Positions 44,116-53,251 of a stretch of DNA of 64,000 nt are shown one piece after another; within the stretch, counting starts at the first letter, position 1; each line of letters opens with the position of its first letter. The stretch is from an uncultured Dorea sp. GTDB taxonomy: Bacteria; Bacillota; Clostridia; Lachnospirales; Lachnospiraceae. Location: contig CAJTOH010000005.1 in assembly GCA_910577685.1 (NCBI GenBank), positions 62,001 through 126,000 on the forward strand, in the 5' to 3' direction. The position numbers were made by a program, and so were the translations under genes. The notes below the pieces were generated by a model that saw nothing but the letters and a program-made list of their open reading frames with translations, had not been told where the DNA came from and did no database searches.

Positions 44116-46133
44116 GATAAAGTTTCCTCCTTAATATCTACATATTTTGTATCTGATTTGAATGGTTCAAATGGTTTGCCGCCGCCTTCATAGAATTTTC
44201 CGAAAAATTCTACGAACTGCAGACGGTTCGTGTGTACATACGCACCAAGCAGGTTGATTGCCAGGTTCAGCACATGGCCAACGATAAATACGGCGATGAA
44301 CCCAATCACACCTACGATTCCTTTACCAAACATACTTCCCATCTGGTTTACTACGGATGCGATAACTCCCGTAGCAAGACCAAGCGCCAGCAGACGTGAG
44401 TAAGACAACACATCGCTGAGCCATCCTGTAATATTGTAAATGTCATACGCGCCAAGAGCGATTCGAAGCACCGGATTCTTACTCTCACGCCCAGACATCA
44501 AAAGCAGTCCTACGGTGCCGCCGATTGACAGCACCTTAGCAAGGGTATTTAAAAACGGCGGGAATACAATCTTCGCCTGTGCAATGGATGCAAAAATATC
44601 TGACGGAATCAGCAGTAAGAGCAGCCCTATCAGAAATGCAAACCACAAAACAACGTCACAGAAGAAATCCAACACCTTACCGTCCTTAAGCTCCATATAT
44701 CCCTTGATTCCAAGTCCCACGAACAGATGAACAACTCCGAATGCAAGTGAATATACCAGAAGACGCATCGGATCATTCAGTGGAATAAACCACAGGGCCG
44801 GAACCGTAACCAACTTGCCGAAGAATACTTCTGACACGATATCTACAACATTTCCAAAATATCCGCCGAACAAGATACCCCATACCAACGTGGACACTCC
44901 ACAGTACATGAACATCTTCATCGACTTACGCAACCCCGCTTCCATACGCGGGAACTTCTTTAAAACTACAAAGCATGCGATTGCTATAATCGCGCCGTAT
45001 GCTGCGTCAGACAGCATCATACCGAAGAAGAACACATAGAAGAACGACATAATCGTTGTCGGATCAAATTCTCCCTTGTGGGGCAGCCCGTAGGAACCAA
45101 GCACGCCTTCCACGCTTGATGAGAACCCGTTGTTCTCAAGGATTACCGGCGGTTCCTCCTCTTCTTTCAGTTCTTCCACATCGATCACACAGTCAAAAGC
45201 CTCACCGATTGCTTTCTGCACTGCCGGCACTGCCTTCGCTGCGGCGTAGCCGCTGAGTACGAACGTCCTCTGCGACTGCGGAAGAGTTCCCAGAACCTCG
45301 TATTTGTCCGCCCTCATACGGAAATAATCTCCGATGATCTCCAATTCCTCTCTTGCGGAAGAATATCCCTTGATCTCTTCTTCAATCTTTGTGATCTCAT
45401 TATTCAGTTCTTTGATCTTTGCCTCCAGATTCTCCTTCTTAACGGAAGGAATCTTACCTGTCACTTGTGAAGGTCTGGCAAACCCTCCGGACCTTAAGGC
45501 ATCTTCTACTTTTGTCTCTTCTTCCCTAAGACAAAAAACGCTCAGATAGGCCGCGTCCTTATCGCTGTTGATGATCTTGACATCAATAGCATCCACCTGA
45601 GGCTCACGCTTTGCAACCAGTTCATATACTGCTTCAAGCGTCGTCTCCCCCGGCATTGTCCCTAACAGCATTGATACTTTGTCCGTGCCCTTAAAATTCA
45701 TCGGCACATCCAATGCAAGCCATGGATGAAGCGACTCAATCTGATTCTCCAATTTTAGAATATTCGCCTTGTTCTCGGCTATCTCCTTGTTACATGCTAC
45801 CAGTCGGTTGATCTTCGAGAGCGTCTCGCCTTTGCCGCCAGCCACTTCATTGAATTTCTTCTTGTCGATCAGCTTCTTGCCTTCCAGACTTGCAAACATG
45901 GAACGCTTTTCCGGTGCATACGCGTCCAGCACTGCCAACGCCTGTTCTACGGCTTGAGCCTGCTTCTCAAAGCTCTGTCTGGCGCCCTGGGTATCCATCT
46001 TCTCGAAACCGTCTTCCTCTTCAGCGATCTGGTTCATCTCGATCACGCCCATGGACTGGATCTTCTCTAAGATAGCCTTGCGGTCTTTTTTCAGCGCGCA
46101 GATACTAATTCTTTGCATCTGCAATACAGCCAT
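44112..46133 (-). CDS. ntpI: V-type ATP synthase subunit I (membrane stator)
   Basis: The 673-aa protein has a soluble N-terminal half with coiled coils (about 90-130 and 215-265) and a C-terminal half with seven or eight membrane helices (from about 355, including MSFFYVFFFGMMLSDAAYG). It provides the ion half-channels against the K ring. The ATG at 46133 has AGGAGG upstream; a GTG at 46139 is in frame. Confidence 0.95.
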   Translation of the reverse strand: MAVLQMQRISICALKKDRKAILEKIQSMGVIEMNQIAEEEDGFEKMDTQGARQSFEKQAQAVEQALAVLDAYAPEKRSMFASLEGKKLIDKKKFNEVAGGKGETLSKINRLVACNKEIAENKANILKLENQIESLHPWLALDVPMNFKGTDKVSMLLGTMPGETTLEAVYELVAKREPQVDAIDVKIINSDKDAAYLSVFCLREEETKVEDALRSGGFARPSQVTGKIPSVKKENLEAKIKELNNEITKIEEEIKGYSSAREELEIIGDYFRMRADKYEVLGTLPQSQRTFVLSGYAAAKAVPAVQKAIGEAFDCVIDVEELKEEEEPPVILENNGFSSSVEGVLGSYGLPHKGEFDPTTIMSFFYVFFFGMMLSDAAYGAIIAIACFVVLKKFPRMEAGLRKSMKMFMYCGVSTLVWGILFGGYFGNVVDIVSEVFFGKLVTVPALWFIPLNDPMRLLVYSLAFGVVHLFVGLGIKGYMELKDGKVLDFFCDVVLWFAFLIGLLLLLIPSDIFASIAQAKIVFPPFLNTLAKVLSIGGTVGLLLMSGRESKNPVLRIALGAYDIYNITGWLSDVLSYSRLLALGLATGVIASVVNQMGSMFGKGIVGVIGFIAVFIVGHVLNLAINLLGAYVHTNRLQFVEFFGKFYEGGGKPFEPFKSDTKYVDIKEETLS

Positions 46134-46181
46134 AGCCACATCCCTCCTTTACTATCATTCTCTTGTGTGTCTGGCCGTGAA

Positions 46182-46490
46182 TTATACCAGCTCATCAATG
46201 ACTGCTGATACCACTTCAGACTCTTTCGCCAGCGCAGCCTTCTTAAGTGCAGTGATCTCTTTCTCTACACTGTCCATTGCCTCCTGCTCTGACTTTTTTC
46301 CGGCTTCTTTCGCCGCTTCAAGGTCCGCCGCCGCTTTCGCTTTTGCATCTGCCTCGGCGCGTCCCACCATCTGGGCAGCTTCGGCTTTAGCCTTCTCAAG
46401 GATCTCGGTACATGCCGCATCTGCTTTTTTTATGATTCCTTCTGCCTCATTCTCCGTCTCCTTGATGGTCCTAATGGTTTCTTCTACCAT
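46182..46490 (-). CDS. ntpF: V-type ATP synthase subunit G/H (peripheral stalk)
   Basis: The 102-aa protein is an almost continuous Ala/Glu/Lys coiled coil (KAEAAQMVGRAEADAKAKAA), the form of the NtpF/AhaH peripheral stalk subunit that pairs with NtpE. It is the first gene of the operon. The ATG at 46490 lies after GGGAGAGGTGG; the frame extends to 46526 without a better start. Confidence 0.88.
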   Translation of the reverse strand: MVEETIRTIKETENEAEGIIKKADAACTEILEKAKAEAAQMVGRAEADAKAKAAADLEAAKEAGKKSEQEAMDSVEKEITALKKAALAKESEVVSAVIDELV

Positions 46491-46559
46491 CTGTTCACCA
46501 CCTCTCCCTAAATCCTTAGTAGTCACACTACCTGATTAAAATATTTTATCATAAAAATT

Positions 46560-46588
46560 ATAATATAATATTTCCCAAAAGTCCACAA
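46560..46588 (-). promoter_or_regulatory. putative promoter of the V-ATPase operon
   Basis: On the minus strand TTGTGG (46583-46588) and TATTAT (46560-46565) are 17 bp apart, 70 bp before ntpF. A second TATAAT three bases on could be the real -10 in this AT-rich stretch. Confidence 0.4.
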
Positions 46589-46679
46589 TATTATGGTGTA
46601 TTATGGTCATTTTTCCATATACAGCCTATAAAAGAAAAAAAATTTATCTATTTTCTAACAATAGCGCCTATATGGACTG

Positions 46680-47174
46680 TCATACCCAAGACAAATCGTG
46701 AAGCTGCCCTGCAAACTCCAAACCTGCAAATCCGTTCTGTCTAAGCGCCTCATACAGTATAACCGCCGCGGAATTGCCAAGGTTCAGGGAACGAATGTCC
46801 CCTAACATGGGTATGCGGATACATTCCTCTTTATGATTCACCAGAATCTCTTCCGGTATTCCCGCACTTTCTTTCCCGAACATAATATAACAGTCCGGCT
46901 CATAGCATACCTCCGTGTAGAGCTTGGAGGCCTTCGTCGTAGCCATATAAAGCTTCGCACCGGGATTACGTTCTAAAAAATCACCGTAATCAATATAAGT
47001 AGTCACATCCAGCTTATCCCAGTAATCCATCCCGGCGCGTTTCAAGTTCTTCTCGCTAAGTTTAAATCCTAACGGCTCGATCAGATGCAGGCGGGCGCCT
47101 GCCGCCACGCAAGTCCTCCCAATATTTCCAGTATTTGCCGGTATCTCCGGCTCATGCAGCACAATATTCAGCAT
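46680..47174 (-). CDS. trmL: tRNA (cytidine/uridine-34 2'-O)-methyltransferase
   Basis: The 164-aa SPOUT-family enzyme methylates the wobble nucleotide of tRNA-Leu. It has the short TrmL form with EPEIPANTGNIGRTC at the N-terminus and the knotted SAM site IPMLGDIRSLNLGNSAAVIL near the C-terminus (quoted parts MLGDIRSLNLGNSAA). AGGAGG precedes the ATG. It follows the aminotransferase on the same strand by 26 bp. Confidence 0.93.
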   Translation of the reverse strand: MLNIVLHEPEIPANTGNIGRTCVAAGARLHLIEPLGFKLSEKNLKRAGMDYWDKLDVTTYIDYGDFLERNPGAKLYMATTKASKLYTEVCYEPDCYIMFGKESAGIPEEILVNHKEECIRIPMLGDIRSLNLGNSAAVILYEALRQNGFAGLEFAGQLHDLSWV

Positions 47175-47200
47175 AGTTTCCTCCTCGGGTCCTTACCGTC

Positions 47201-48370
47201 TTATCCCTGCGCCCTAAGCCTCTCCACAAACCGTCCAAGCCGAGAGATTGCTTCCCGAAGGTCGTCAAGGGAATATGCATAAGACACTCGCAGAAAGCCC
47301 TCCCCGCAATCCCCAAACGCCGTCCCCGGCACAGCGGCCACCTTCTCCTCATCCAGAAGCCTTGTGGCAAATTCCTCCGACGTCATACCAAATTCTTTAA
47401 TACAAGGGAATACATAGAACGCGCCGAACGGCTCGAAGCAGTCCAGCTTCATCTTCTTAAATTCATGAAGCAAGAACCGCCTTCTCTGGTTGTACGCAGT
47501 CCGCATCTCCTGTACCTCGCCCTCGCAGTTCCTAAGCCCTTCGATTGCCGCATACTGGCTGTTTGTGGGCGCGCACATGATTGCAAACTGGTGTATTTTG
47601 AGCATCTGTTCTGCAATCCGCTTCTGGGCACAGATATACCCAAGTCTCCACCCTGTCATGGCAAACCCCTTGGAAAATCCGTTAATCACAAGGGTACGCT
47701 CCCGCATCCCCGGCAGAGACGCAATGGATACATGGTCATATTTATATGTCAGCTCTGAGTAAATCTCATCCGACAACACATACAAATCATGCTCCTTCAC
47801 TACCTCTGCAATCGGCTCCAAATCCTCCTTCGTCATAATCGCCCCGGTAGGATTGTTTGGGTAGGGCAGAACAAGAATCTTCGTCTTAGGTGTAATCGCC
47901 GCCTTAAGTTCCTTTGCCGTCAGCTTGAATTGATTTTCCTGTTTAAGCGGAACAACCACAGGAACTCCATTTGCCAGAGTCGTACAAGGCAGATAGGAAA
48001 CATAGCATGGCTGTGGAATCAACACTTCATCTCCTGGGTCCAGCATAGCTCGAAGGGCAATATCGATTCCCTCGCTTCCGCCTACCGTTACGATAATTTC
48101 GCTTGCCGGATCATAGCTCACTTGAATCTTGCGCTCTAAATATTTGCTGATTTCTTCTTTCAGTTCCTTCAGCCCCGCATTGGAGGTATAGAAGGTTCGT
48201 CCTCTCTCAAGAGAATAGATTCCTTCCTCCCGTATTCTCCATGGAGTATCGAAATCCGGCTCCCCGACTCCAAGCGAAATTGCATCCGGCATTTCGCTTA
48301 CCATGTCGAAGAATTTACGGATTCCTGATGGTTTAATTTCTACAATTTTTTTAGATAATGGCTCTCTCAT
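47201..48370 (-). CDS. PLP-dependent class I/II aminotransferase
   Basis: The 389-aa protein has the fold-type I aminotransferase motifs: SLGVGEPDFDTPWRI near the start, PYPNNPTGA, SDEIYSELTY, and NGFSKGFAMTGWRLGY with the PLP-binding Lys. It resembles PatA/aspartate-type aminotransferases of Firmicutes. Its ATG overlaps the stop codon of the Lrp regulator gene (TAATG), so the regulator probably controls this enzyme in response to an amino acid. The amino acid is not known. Confidence 0.92.
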   Translation of the reverse strand: MREPLSKKIVEIKPSGIRKFFDMVSEMPDAISLGVGEPDFDTPWRIREEGIYSLERGRTFYTSNAGLKELKEEISKYLERKIQVSYDPASEIIVTVGGSEGIDIALRAMLDPGDEVLIPQPCYVSYLPCTTLANGVPVVVPLKQENQFKLTAKELKAAITPKTKILVLPYPNNPTGAIMTKEDLEPIAEVVKEHDLYVLSDEIYSELTYKYDHVSIASLPGMRERTLVINGFSKGFAMTGWRLGYICAQKRIAEQMLKIHQFAIMCAPTNSQYAAIEGLRNCEGEVQEMRTAYNQRRRFLLHEFKKMKLDCFEPFGAFYVFPCIKEFGMTSEEFATRLLDEEKVAAVPGTAFGDCGEGFLRVSYAYSLDDLREAISRLGRFVERLRAQG

Positions 48371-48861
48371 TATGGCGTCACAGGCATCCTTTCTGATTTA
48401 TTCTTGTGGAACATCAGCGTTCCGTGATCTTTGTATTTCTTCAATATAAAATGTGTGGTCGTGCTGATGACATCCTCGATTGGGGACAGCTTGCCCGACA
48501 CGAAGCGGGAGACTTCCATCAGCGTCTTGCCTTCTACCGTTACAAGCAGGTCATATCCCCCTGAGGTAAGATATACCGCCGTCACCTCCGGATAGTTGCA
48601 GATTCTCTCTGCGGTCTTATCAAATCCCTTATCCCGCTGCGGCTTAACGCAGACCTCAATCAGTGCGTTGACCCGCTCCTCGCCTGCTTTATCCCAGTCG
48701 ATTAATGTATGATAACCACAGATAACCTTCTCCTTCTCCATCTGCGCCAGCTCATTGGCAATCGACACTTCGTCTGAATCCAGAAGGATCGCCAGCTCCC
48801 CAAGGTCTGCCCTGCTGTTTTTCTCCAGATATTTTAATATCTGTTTTCTCATCTCTTTCAT
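48370..48861 (-). CDS. Lrp/AsnC-family transcriptional regulator
   Basis: The 163-aa protein has an N-terminal winged HTH (about 1-60) and a C-terminal RAM/AsnC ligand domain (about 75-150, with EVTAVYLTSGGYDLLVTVEG). Such proteins sense amino acids as oligomers. It overlaps the aminotransferase start and follows an AIR-synthase-like gene by 18 bp. AGGTAAG precedes the ATG. Confidence 0.92.
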   Translation of the reverse strand: MKEMRKQILKYLEKNSRADLGELAILLDSDEVSIANELAQMEKEKVICGYHTLIDWDKAGEERVNALIEVCVKPQRDKGFDKTAERICNYPEVTAVYLTSGGYDLLVTVEGKTLMEVSRFVSGKLSPIEDVISTTTHFILKKYKDHGTLMFHKNKSERMPVTP

Positions 48862-48879
48862 TCTTCTTACCTCCGCTTT

Positions 48880-49827
48880 CTACAACAATATTTTATATAG
48901 TTCATCCGGCGCGGGGCGGTCGAGATACCGCGTCTCCCCGCCGTTATGGATGATTTTGTCATTCCCCTCCGTCAAATGTCCAATAACTGACGCATGGATC
49001 CGATTCCTGCGAAGGGCCTCCGCAAGCGTATTCCCATCTTCAGACACCATAAGGAAGCTGCCAACCGACGTCAGTTGGTAGGGGTTCAGCCTGTACTGCT
49101 CGCAGACCTCAATCGTCTCCTGTAAAACCGACATCCGTTTCATATCCACATCAAGCCCAAAGCCCGTGTTCTTTGCCAGCTCCCACAGAGCCGCAAGGAT
49201 TCCCCCTTCGGTAATCTGACGCACATATGGCGTGCCCTCGCTCCTTGCAATCTCCAGTTCCTTTCCGGCAAATATTTCCTTTCTCCGCGACTGTATCTGC
49301 CTGATAAAAACCGGGGCGAACCGCTTCCCAAGTTCCTCCCCTTTCTCCTCGGCAATGCGGAGCATCCCCTCCATGCCAATCCATTTGACCAGCACAATCT
49401 CGCCGCCCGGGCGGATGTTCTGCAATCCTTTTCCTTCCTCTGACGCACGTCCGTCTTCCGCCTGCCTTCGCCGTCCGCATTTCATTTGGACCGCGTCTGC
49501 GGAAGAATCCGCCTCTGACGCGGCTCCTCCCGCCAGAACCGTAACAACCGGCAGGGACGTCAGGGGATTGAAGCGGACTTGGGATGTAACCTGATCTATC
49601 CCTCTCTCCATACAGGACTTGCGGAAAGATCTTTCCAGTGCATACGCCTTGGAATTGCCTGCGCGGGGCGGAAACAAAATCTGCGCTTCCACGCCAAGAC
49701 ATACGGCTTCTTTTGCCGCCAGTGAGTTGACAGCCGCCGCTAATGCATATGTACCAATGTCTTCTGACCATCCCCATGCCGCGCCGCTTCCTGTCGCGAA
49801 CCTGCCTGTCTCTGTCCTTACTTCCAT
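48880..49827 (-). CDS. AIR synthase-related (PurM/HypE-like) protein
   Basis: The 315-aa protein resembles the AIR synthase-related family. GGEIVLVKWIGMEGMLRIAEE and TEGGILAALWELAKNTGFGL match the C-terminal AIRS_C fold of HypE/ThiL-like proteins, but the N-terminal ATP-binding half is short and divergent, with an insertion of about 30 charged residues (around 110-140). The reaction is unknown. It leads the set AIRS-Lrp-aminotransferase-trmL on the minus strand. Confidence 0.8.
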   Translation of the reverse strand: MEVRTETGRFATGSGAAWGWSEDIGTYALAAAVNSLAAKEAVCLGVEAQILFPPRAGNSKAYALERSFRKSCMERGIDQVTSQVRFNPLTSLPVVTVLAGGAASEADSSADAVQMKCGRRRQAEDGRASEEGKGLQNIRPGGEIVLVKWIGMEGMLRIAEEKGEELGKRFAPVFIRQIQSRRKEIFAGKELEIARSEGTPYVRQITEGGILAALWELAKNTGFGLDVDMKRMSVLQETIEVCEQYRLNPYQLTSVGSFLMVSEDGNTLAEALRRNRIHASVIGHLTEGNDKIIHNGGETRYLDRPAPDELYKILL

Positions 49828-49863
49828 ACAGCTCTCCTGTCCGTTACATTTTAAAACCAGAGA

Positions 49864-49968
49864 TTACCCCATCAGATAAGGTATAATCGTCGTTGCGACC
49901 ATGGCGACGATTACCACCATAATTACAACCGCTATTATCCGCTTTGTCTTCCTATCATTAAAATTCAT
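49864..49968 (-). CDS. 34-aa single-pass membrane protein
   Basis: The ORF encodes a charged start (MNFNDRKTKR) and a single hydrophobic helix of about 20 residues ending IIPYLMG. AGAAGG lies upstream of the ATG at 49968. It stands between the DUF4080 protein and the AIRS-like gene on the same strand. Tiny membrane proteins of this form are common in Firmicutes; function unknown. Confidence 0.6.
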   Translation of the reverse strand: MNFNDRKTKRIIAVVIMVVIVAMVATTIIPYLMG

Positions 49969-50084
49969 ATTCTTACCTTCTTTTCTAATTTTTGAGTATT
50001 TTTTATATTCTATACTCTTTACACCACTTTTGCAAGACATTACTTCAATGCGCTACCAAATGCGCGACCAAATACGGCAACAGT

Positions 50085-51863
50085 TCAGCATACCGGCTTC
50101 ACTGTTACCAAATGTACCTTGGCCTCCCGGCTAAGCACATTGCGTTCTTTATAATCGAAAAGCACACATTTCCCCATTTCTGCAAAATACTCCAAATGCG
50201 TCATCTTACGCATCTGGTTCCTGTCATACTTCCCATATGCCGTAAGATATCTGCGCTCTCTTTCTTCTTTCTCATAAAACGACCTTACTTCTTCTTTTGA
50301 TATCCTATACTCTCCCGCAAAGTCCGGGCGCGTCTTCGCATTTTCGCGCAAATAATAATCATATGTCAGCAATTCCCGGAAAAACTCCATCTCCTCCGGA
50401 TCCGCTTCTCCGATATACTGCAGCAGAATCTCATAGCGCATACTGCGCTTATGCTGCACCCCCATATATTCATGCGCCTCATAAAAGCAATACAGCTTGT
50501 CAAACATCGCAAACGCGGATGAATGTCTCTTTTCTAATTCCTCCAGCGTATGGGTAAACTGCCCGCTGTTATAGTATACTTCCACCATCTCCTCCACGCC
50601 TTTCAGCCGTATGACATCCTCATAGGAAAGCCATCTGGTGAACAGCGCCTCATACGCCGGCCGGCTCTGGCACACAAGCCCGTATTTTTCCTTCCGGGAC
50701 TCCATGGAAGAGCCCTTCAGCACTTTCAAAAATCCCAACTGGAGCTGCTCCGGTTTCAGCCCGTATACGTCGTCAAATGACTTCGCAAAACTGCCTATAT
50801 CCTCAAAGGGCAGTCCGGCAATCAGATCCAGATGCTGATGTATATTGCCCCTCTTACGGATTCTTTCCACTGCGCTTTTTACTTTAGAGAAATCCATTGA
50901 CCTTTGGATTTCCCTGATCGTATCCGGGTTCGTGGACTGGACCCCGATCTCTAACTGGAAAAGTCCGGGGCGTATTCCTTCAAGAAGTTCCAGCTCCTCG
51001 TCCGTCAGAAGATCCGCCGCCACCTCAAAATGGAAATTCGTAATCCCTCTGTCGTGCTCCGCAATAAACCGCCAGATTGCGGCCGCATGCTCGTGCCTGC
51101 AGTTAAACGTCCTATCCACAAATTTTACCTGAGGCACTTCATGATCAATCAAAAACTGCAGTTCCTTCTTTACCAGACTAATGTCCCGGAATCTCAGCTT
51201 CTTATCTATGGAAGAAAGACAATAGCTGCAGGAAAAGGGACACCCCCTGCTACTCTCATAATAGATGATCTTATTCCGGAAATCGTCTATACTGCGGTAT
51301 ACAAACGGAACCTTGTTAAGATCCATCGGCTGACGCCACGGGTTTTCGCATATTTCACGGCCGGCGTCCCGGTATGTGATCCCCTCAAGCTCCCTCAGGG
51401 CGGCTTCTACGCGCTCGCTTTTGTCCCCCCTATTACCGGAAGCGCCGCCGTATATCCGGCACAACCCGGCAAAGGTCTCCTCTCCCTCTCCTTTCATCAC
51501 TCCTTTTACCTGAGAAAGCCGTTCCAGAACGTCCGCGGCATCATAAGACACCTCCGGGCCGCCAAGCCAGACCGGAATGTCCGGCAGCAATTTTGCCAGC
51601 TCCCCGGCAAGCGCTTCTATGTATTCTATATTCCAGATATAGCAGGAAAAACAGAGCATGTCCGGCTTCCTTCTGTAAATATCTTTTAAAATGTCGAAAA
51701 ACGGCTGGTTAATCGTGTACTCTGCCAGTTCAATTTCCATTTCCCGACGGGATATCATATCCGGCCACGTCTCCCTCCGTAGGTCTGCGTATGCTTTTAA
51801 GCTGTATATGGCAAGATTGGAATGTATGTATTTGGCGTTTACCGCCGCCAGTAAAATCCTCAT
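50085..51863 (-). CDS. B12-binding/radical SAM DUF4080 protein
   Basis: The 592-aa protein has an N-terminal cobalamin-binding-like domain (MRILLAAVNAKYIHSNLA; LGGPEVSYDA), a radical SAM core with CPFSCSYC (CX3CX2C) and a C-terminal DUF4080 region. Class B radical SAM enzymes often methylate unreactive carbons or alter tRNA or peptides; the substrate here is unknown. The ATG at 51863 follows AAGGAGGG; the longer frame to 51914 lacks a site. Confidence 0.9.
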   Translation of the reverse strand: MRILLAAVNAKYIHSNLAIYSLKAYADLRRETWPDMISRREMEIELAEYTINQPFFDILKDIYRRKPDMLCFSCYIWNIEYIEALAGELAKLLPDIPVWLGGPEVSYDAADVLERLSQVKGVMKGEGEETFAGLCRIYGGASGNRGDKSERVEAALRELEGITYRDAGREICENPWRQPMDLNKVPFVYRSIDDFRNKIIYYESSRGCPFSCSYCLSSIDKKLRFRDISLVKKELQFLIDHEVPQVKFVDRTFNCRHEHAAAIWRFIAEHDRGITNFHFEVAADLLTDEELELLEGIRPGLFQLEIGVQSTNPDTIREIQRSMDFSKVKSAVERIRKRGNIHQHLDLIAGLPFEDIGSFAKSFDDVYGLKPEQLQLGFLKVLKGSSMESRKEKYGLVCQSRPAYEALFTRWLSYEDVIRLKGVEEMVEVYYNSGQFTHTLEELEKRHSSAFAMFDKLYCFYEAHEYMGVQHKRSMRYEILLQYIGEADPEEMEFFRELLTYDYYLRENAKTRPDFAGEYRISKEEVRSFYEKEERERRYLTAYGKYDRNQMRKMTHLEYFAEMGKCVLFDYKERNVLSREAKVHLVTVKPVC

Positions 51864-52089
51864 TCTGTCCCTCCTTAATCGTATCTGCATAGTCACGGTG
51901 AATTGATGATTCAATATTATCGATTATAATAAACGAAATCAGAAATCACAAGATGATAAAACTATTTCGGTTGTTTTATGTATTATGGTTGTTATTCGAG
52001 AGAGCATTATTTATAATAATAGTATAAAAACTCGTTTGAATCAAAATTAGGAAAAATAAGACAAAAGTCTCGGAAAGGAGGCTGACCGA

Positions 52090-52482
52090 ATGTGCCGAAT
52101 GGTTAGTATAAAAACAAATTTCAATACTGAAATAGAAGTTGCGGATATAAAAAAAGACGTTGTTGAAAATATCATAAAGGCAGCCGGCGCATGTGCCAGA
52201 ATATGCCAAATCATACTGTTTGGCTCAGTAATTAAGAATAGATGTACGGAAGATTCGGATGTGGATCTGCTAGTCATCAGCGATGTCACCCGCTCCAAAT
52301 TGTATAAAGACAAAGGATATCAAGAATTCCTCAGAAGACTGCACGATTACGATAATTATGAACAATTATATGACGTAATCTGCGTCCGAAGTGAAGAAGA
52401 ACTTAATCTGAACAAGAATAGGACACGACTGTTCCGCGATGTTATTACAGATGGCAAGATTCTATACAAGAGGAACGACTAA
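52090..52482 (+). CDS. MNT-domain nucleotidyltransferase antitoxin
   Basis: The 130-aa protein contains LFGSVIKNRCTEDSDVDLLV, the GSX10DXD motif of minimal nucleotidyltransferases. In MNT-HEPN pairs the MNT protein AMPylates or otherwise blocks the HEPN toxin. AAAGGAGG lies eight bases before the ATG, and the last base of the stop is shared with the start of the HEPN gene. Confidence 0.9.
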   Translation: MCRMVSIKTNFNTEIEVADIKKDVVENIIKAAGACARICQIILFGSVIKNRCTEDSDVDLLVISDVTRSKLYKDKGYQEFLRRLHDYDNYEQLYDVICVRSEEELNLNKNRTRLFRDVITDGKILYKRND

Positions 52483-52877
52483 TGGCGATTACACTTTTAT
52501 CCTACGCAAAAGCAGACATACGCGCAGCACGTCTGGCGCTTGAAGCCGTGCGCACAAAATCGGGAAATGAAAAGGCTACAAAAGGAATAGCCGCTTATCA
52601 TGCACAACAAGCAATAGAAAAAATTATAAAATATGAAATATACAAAGTTAATCCTGATATTAACCCCAGAAAAATGTACACCCATAAAATCTATGATTTA
52701 TGTGCCATAGCAGAAACAAACCATATAAAAGTTCCAAGAGAAATAAAAGAAAAATCTTATATGTATAGCGACTGGGAAGCTGCCGGAAGATACGATTTAC
52801 ATTTTACAGTACGGATCGACTCTATAGAAAAAGCATTATGTTTAGCTGAAAGCTGGCTGCAACACGTAGAAAAATAA
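52482..52877 (+). CDS. HEPN-domain toxin-like protein
   Basis: The 131-aa helical protein has the HEPN layout (AYHAQQAIEKIIKYEIY in helix 2, YTHKIYDLCAIAE in helix 3). Near the C-terminus GRYDLHFTVR stands where many family members have an R-X(3-6)-H or RYP-type element. It overlaps the MNT gene by one base and forms a likely toxin-antitoxin or phage-defence module. Whether it is an active ribonuclease is not clear, because the classical RX4-6H spacing is not exact. Confidence 0.87.
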   Translation: MAITLLSYAKADIRAARLALEAVRTKSGNEKATKGIAAYHAQQAIEKIIKYEIYKVNPDINPRKMYTHKIYDLCAIAETNHIKVPREIKEKSYMYSDWEAAGRYDLHFTVRIDSIEKALCLAESWLQHVEK

Positions 52878-52893
52878 AAATTGCTCTTCCCCG

Positions 52894-52922
52894 TTGACAT
52901 TTCCCACAATATACTTTAAAAT
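52894..52922 (+). promoter_or_regulatory. sigma-A promoter of the SRP RNA gene
   Basis: A consensus -35 TTGACA (52894-52899) and TAAAAT (52917-52922) are 17 bp apart and place the start about seven bases on, at the predicted 5' end of the RNA. Confidence 0.85.
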
Positions 52923-52928
52923 TAATTA

Positions 52929-53192
52929 TTGTGCAGCCGGGGTGCTAGCGGTACCTTGTACCTGCAATCCGCTATAGCAGGGGTGATATTGCGCAGAGGG
53001 CACAGGTTTGTAGAGCTGCCCTTGATAAGTGGCGTTGAGGTTTGGGTCTTACGCGACGGAACTCTGTGAATCGTGTCAGGTCGGGAACGAAGCAGCACTA
53101 AGCAGAATCTTCCGGGTGCCGTAAGGGCGCCTGGGCTGAGTTTACTATCAAGGTAACGTCTGGGAATCTGCGTTCGAAGCGCAATGCACAAA
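52929..53192 (+). ncRNA. ffs: signal recognition particle RNA, large Gram-positive type
   Basis: The conserved S-domain core GTCAGGTCGGGAACGAAGCA (53087-53106) matches the SRP54/Ffh-binding hairpin, here with one change from the usual GTCCGGAAGG form. The 5' part has TACCTGCAATCCGCTATAGC, typical of the Alu domain of the roughly 265-nt Firmicute RNA, and the ends TTGTGCA/TGCACAA pair. It targets membrane and secreted proteins with Ffh. Confidence 0.95.
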
Positions 53193-53217
53193 AGAAAAGT
53201 ATACCAGAATTATAACA

Positions 53218-53251
53218 GGCAGATGAGCGTCAGTCATCTGCCTTCTTTTTT
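53218..53251 (+). terminator. intrinsic terminator of SRP RNA
   Basis: GGCAGATGA (53218-53226) pairs with TCATCTGCC (53234-53242) and is followed by TTCTTTTTT. It overlaps the 3' end of the convergent tadA gene. Confidence 0.9.

Noticed and set aside
52908..52920. Match AATATACTTTA between the SRP promoter and the possible TnpB guide
   Set aside because: An 11-base AT-rich match is expected by chance in 64 kb and no TAM is known.
52922..53191. Minus-strand ORF across 52.9-53.2 kb
   Set aside because: It is antisense to the SRP RNA, which explains the sequence fully.
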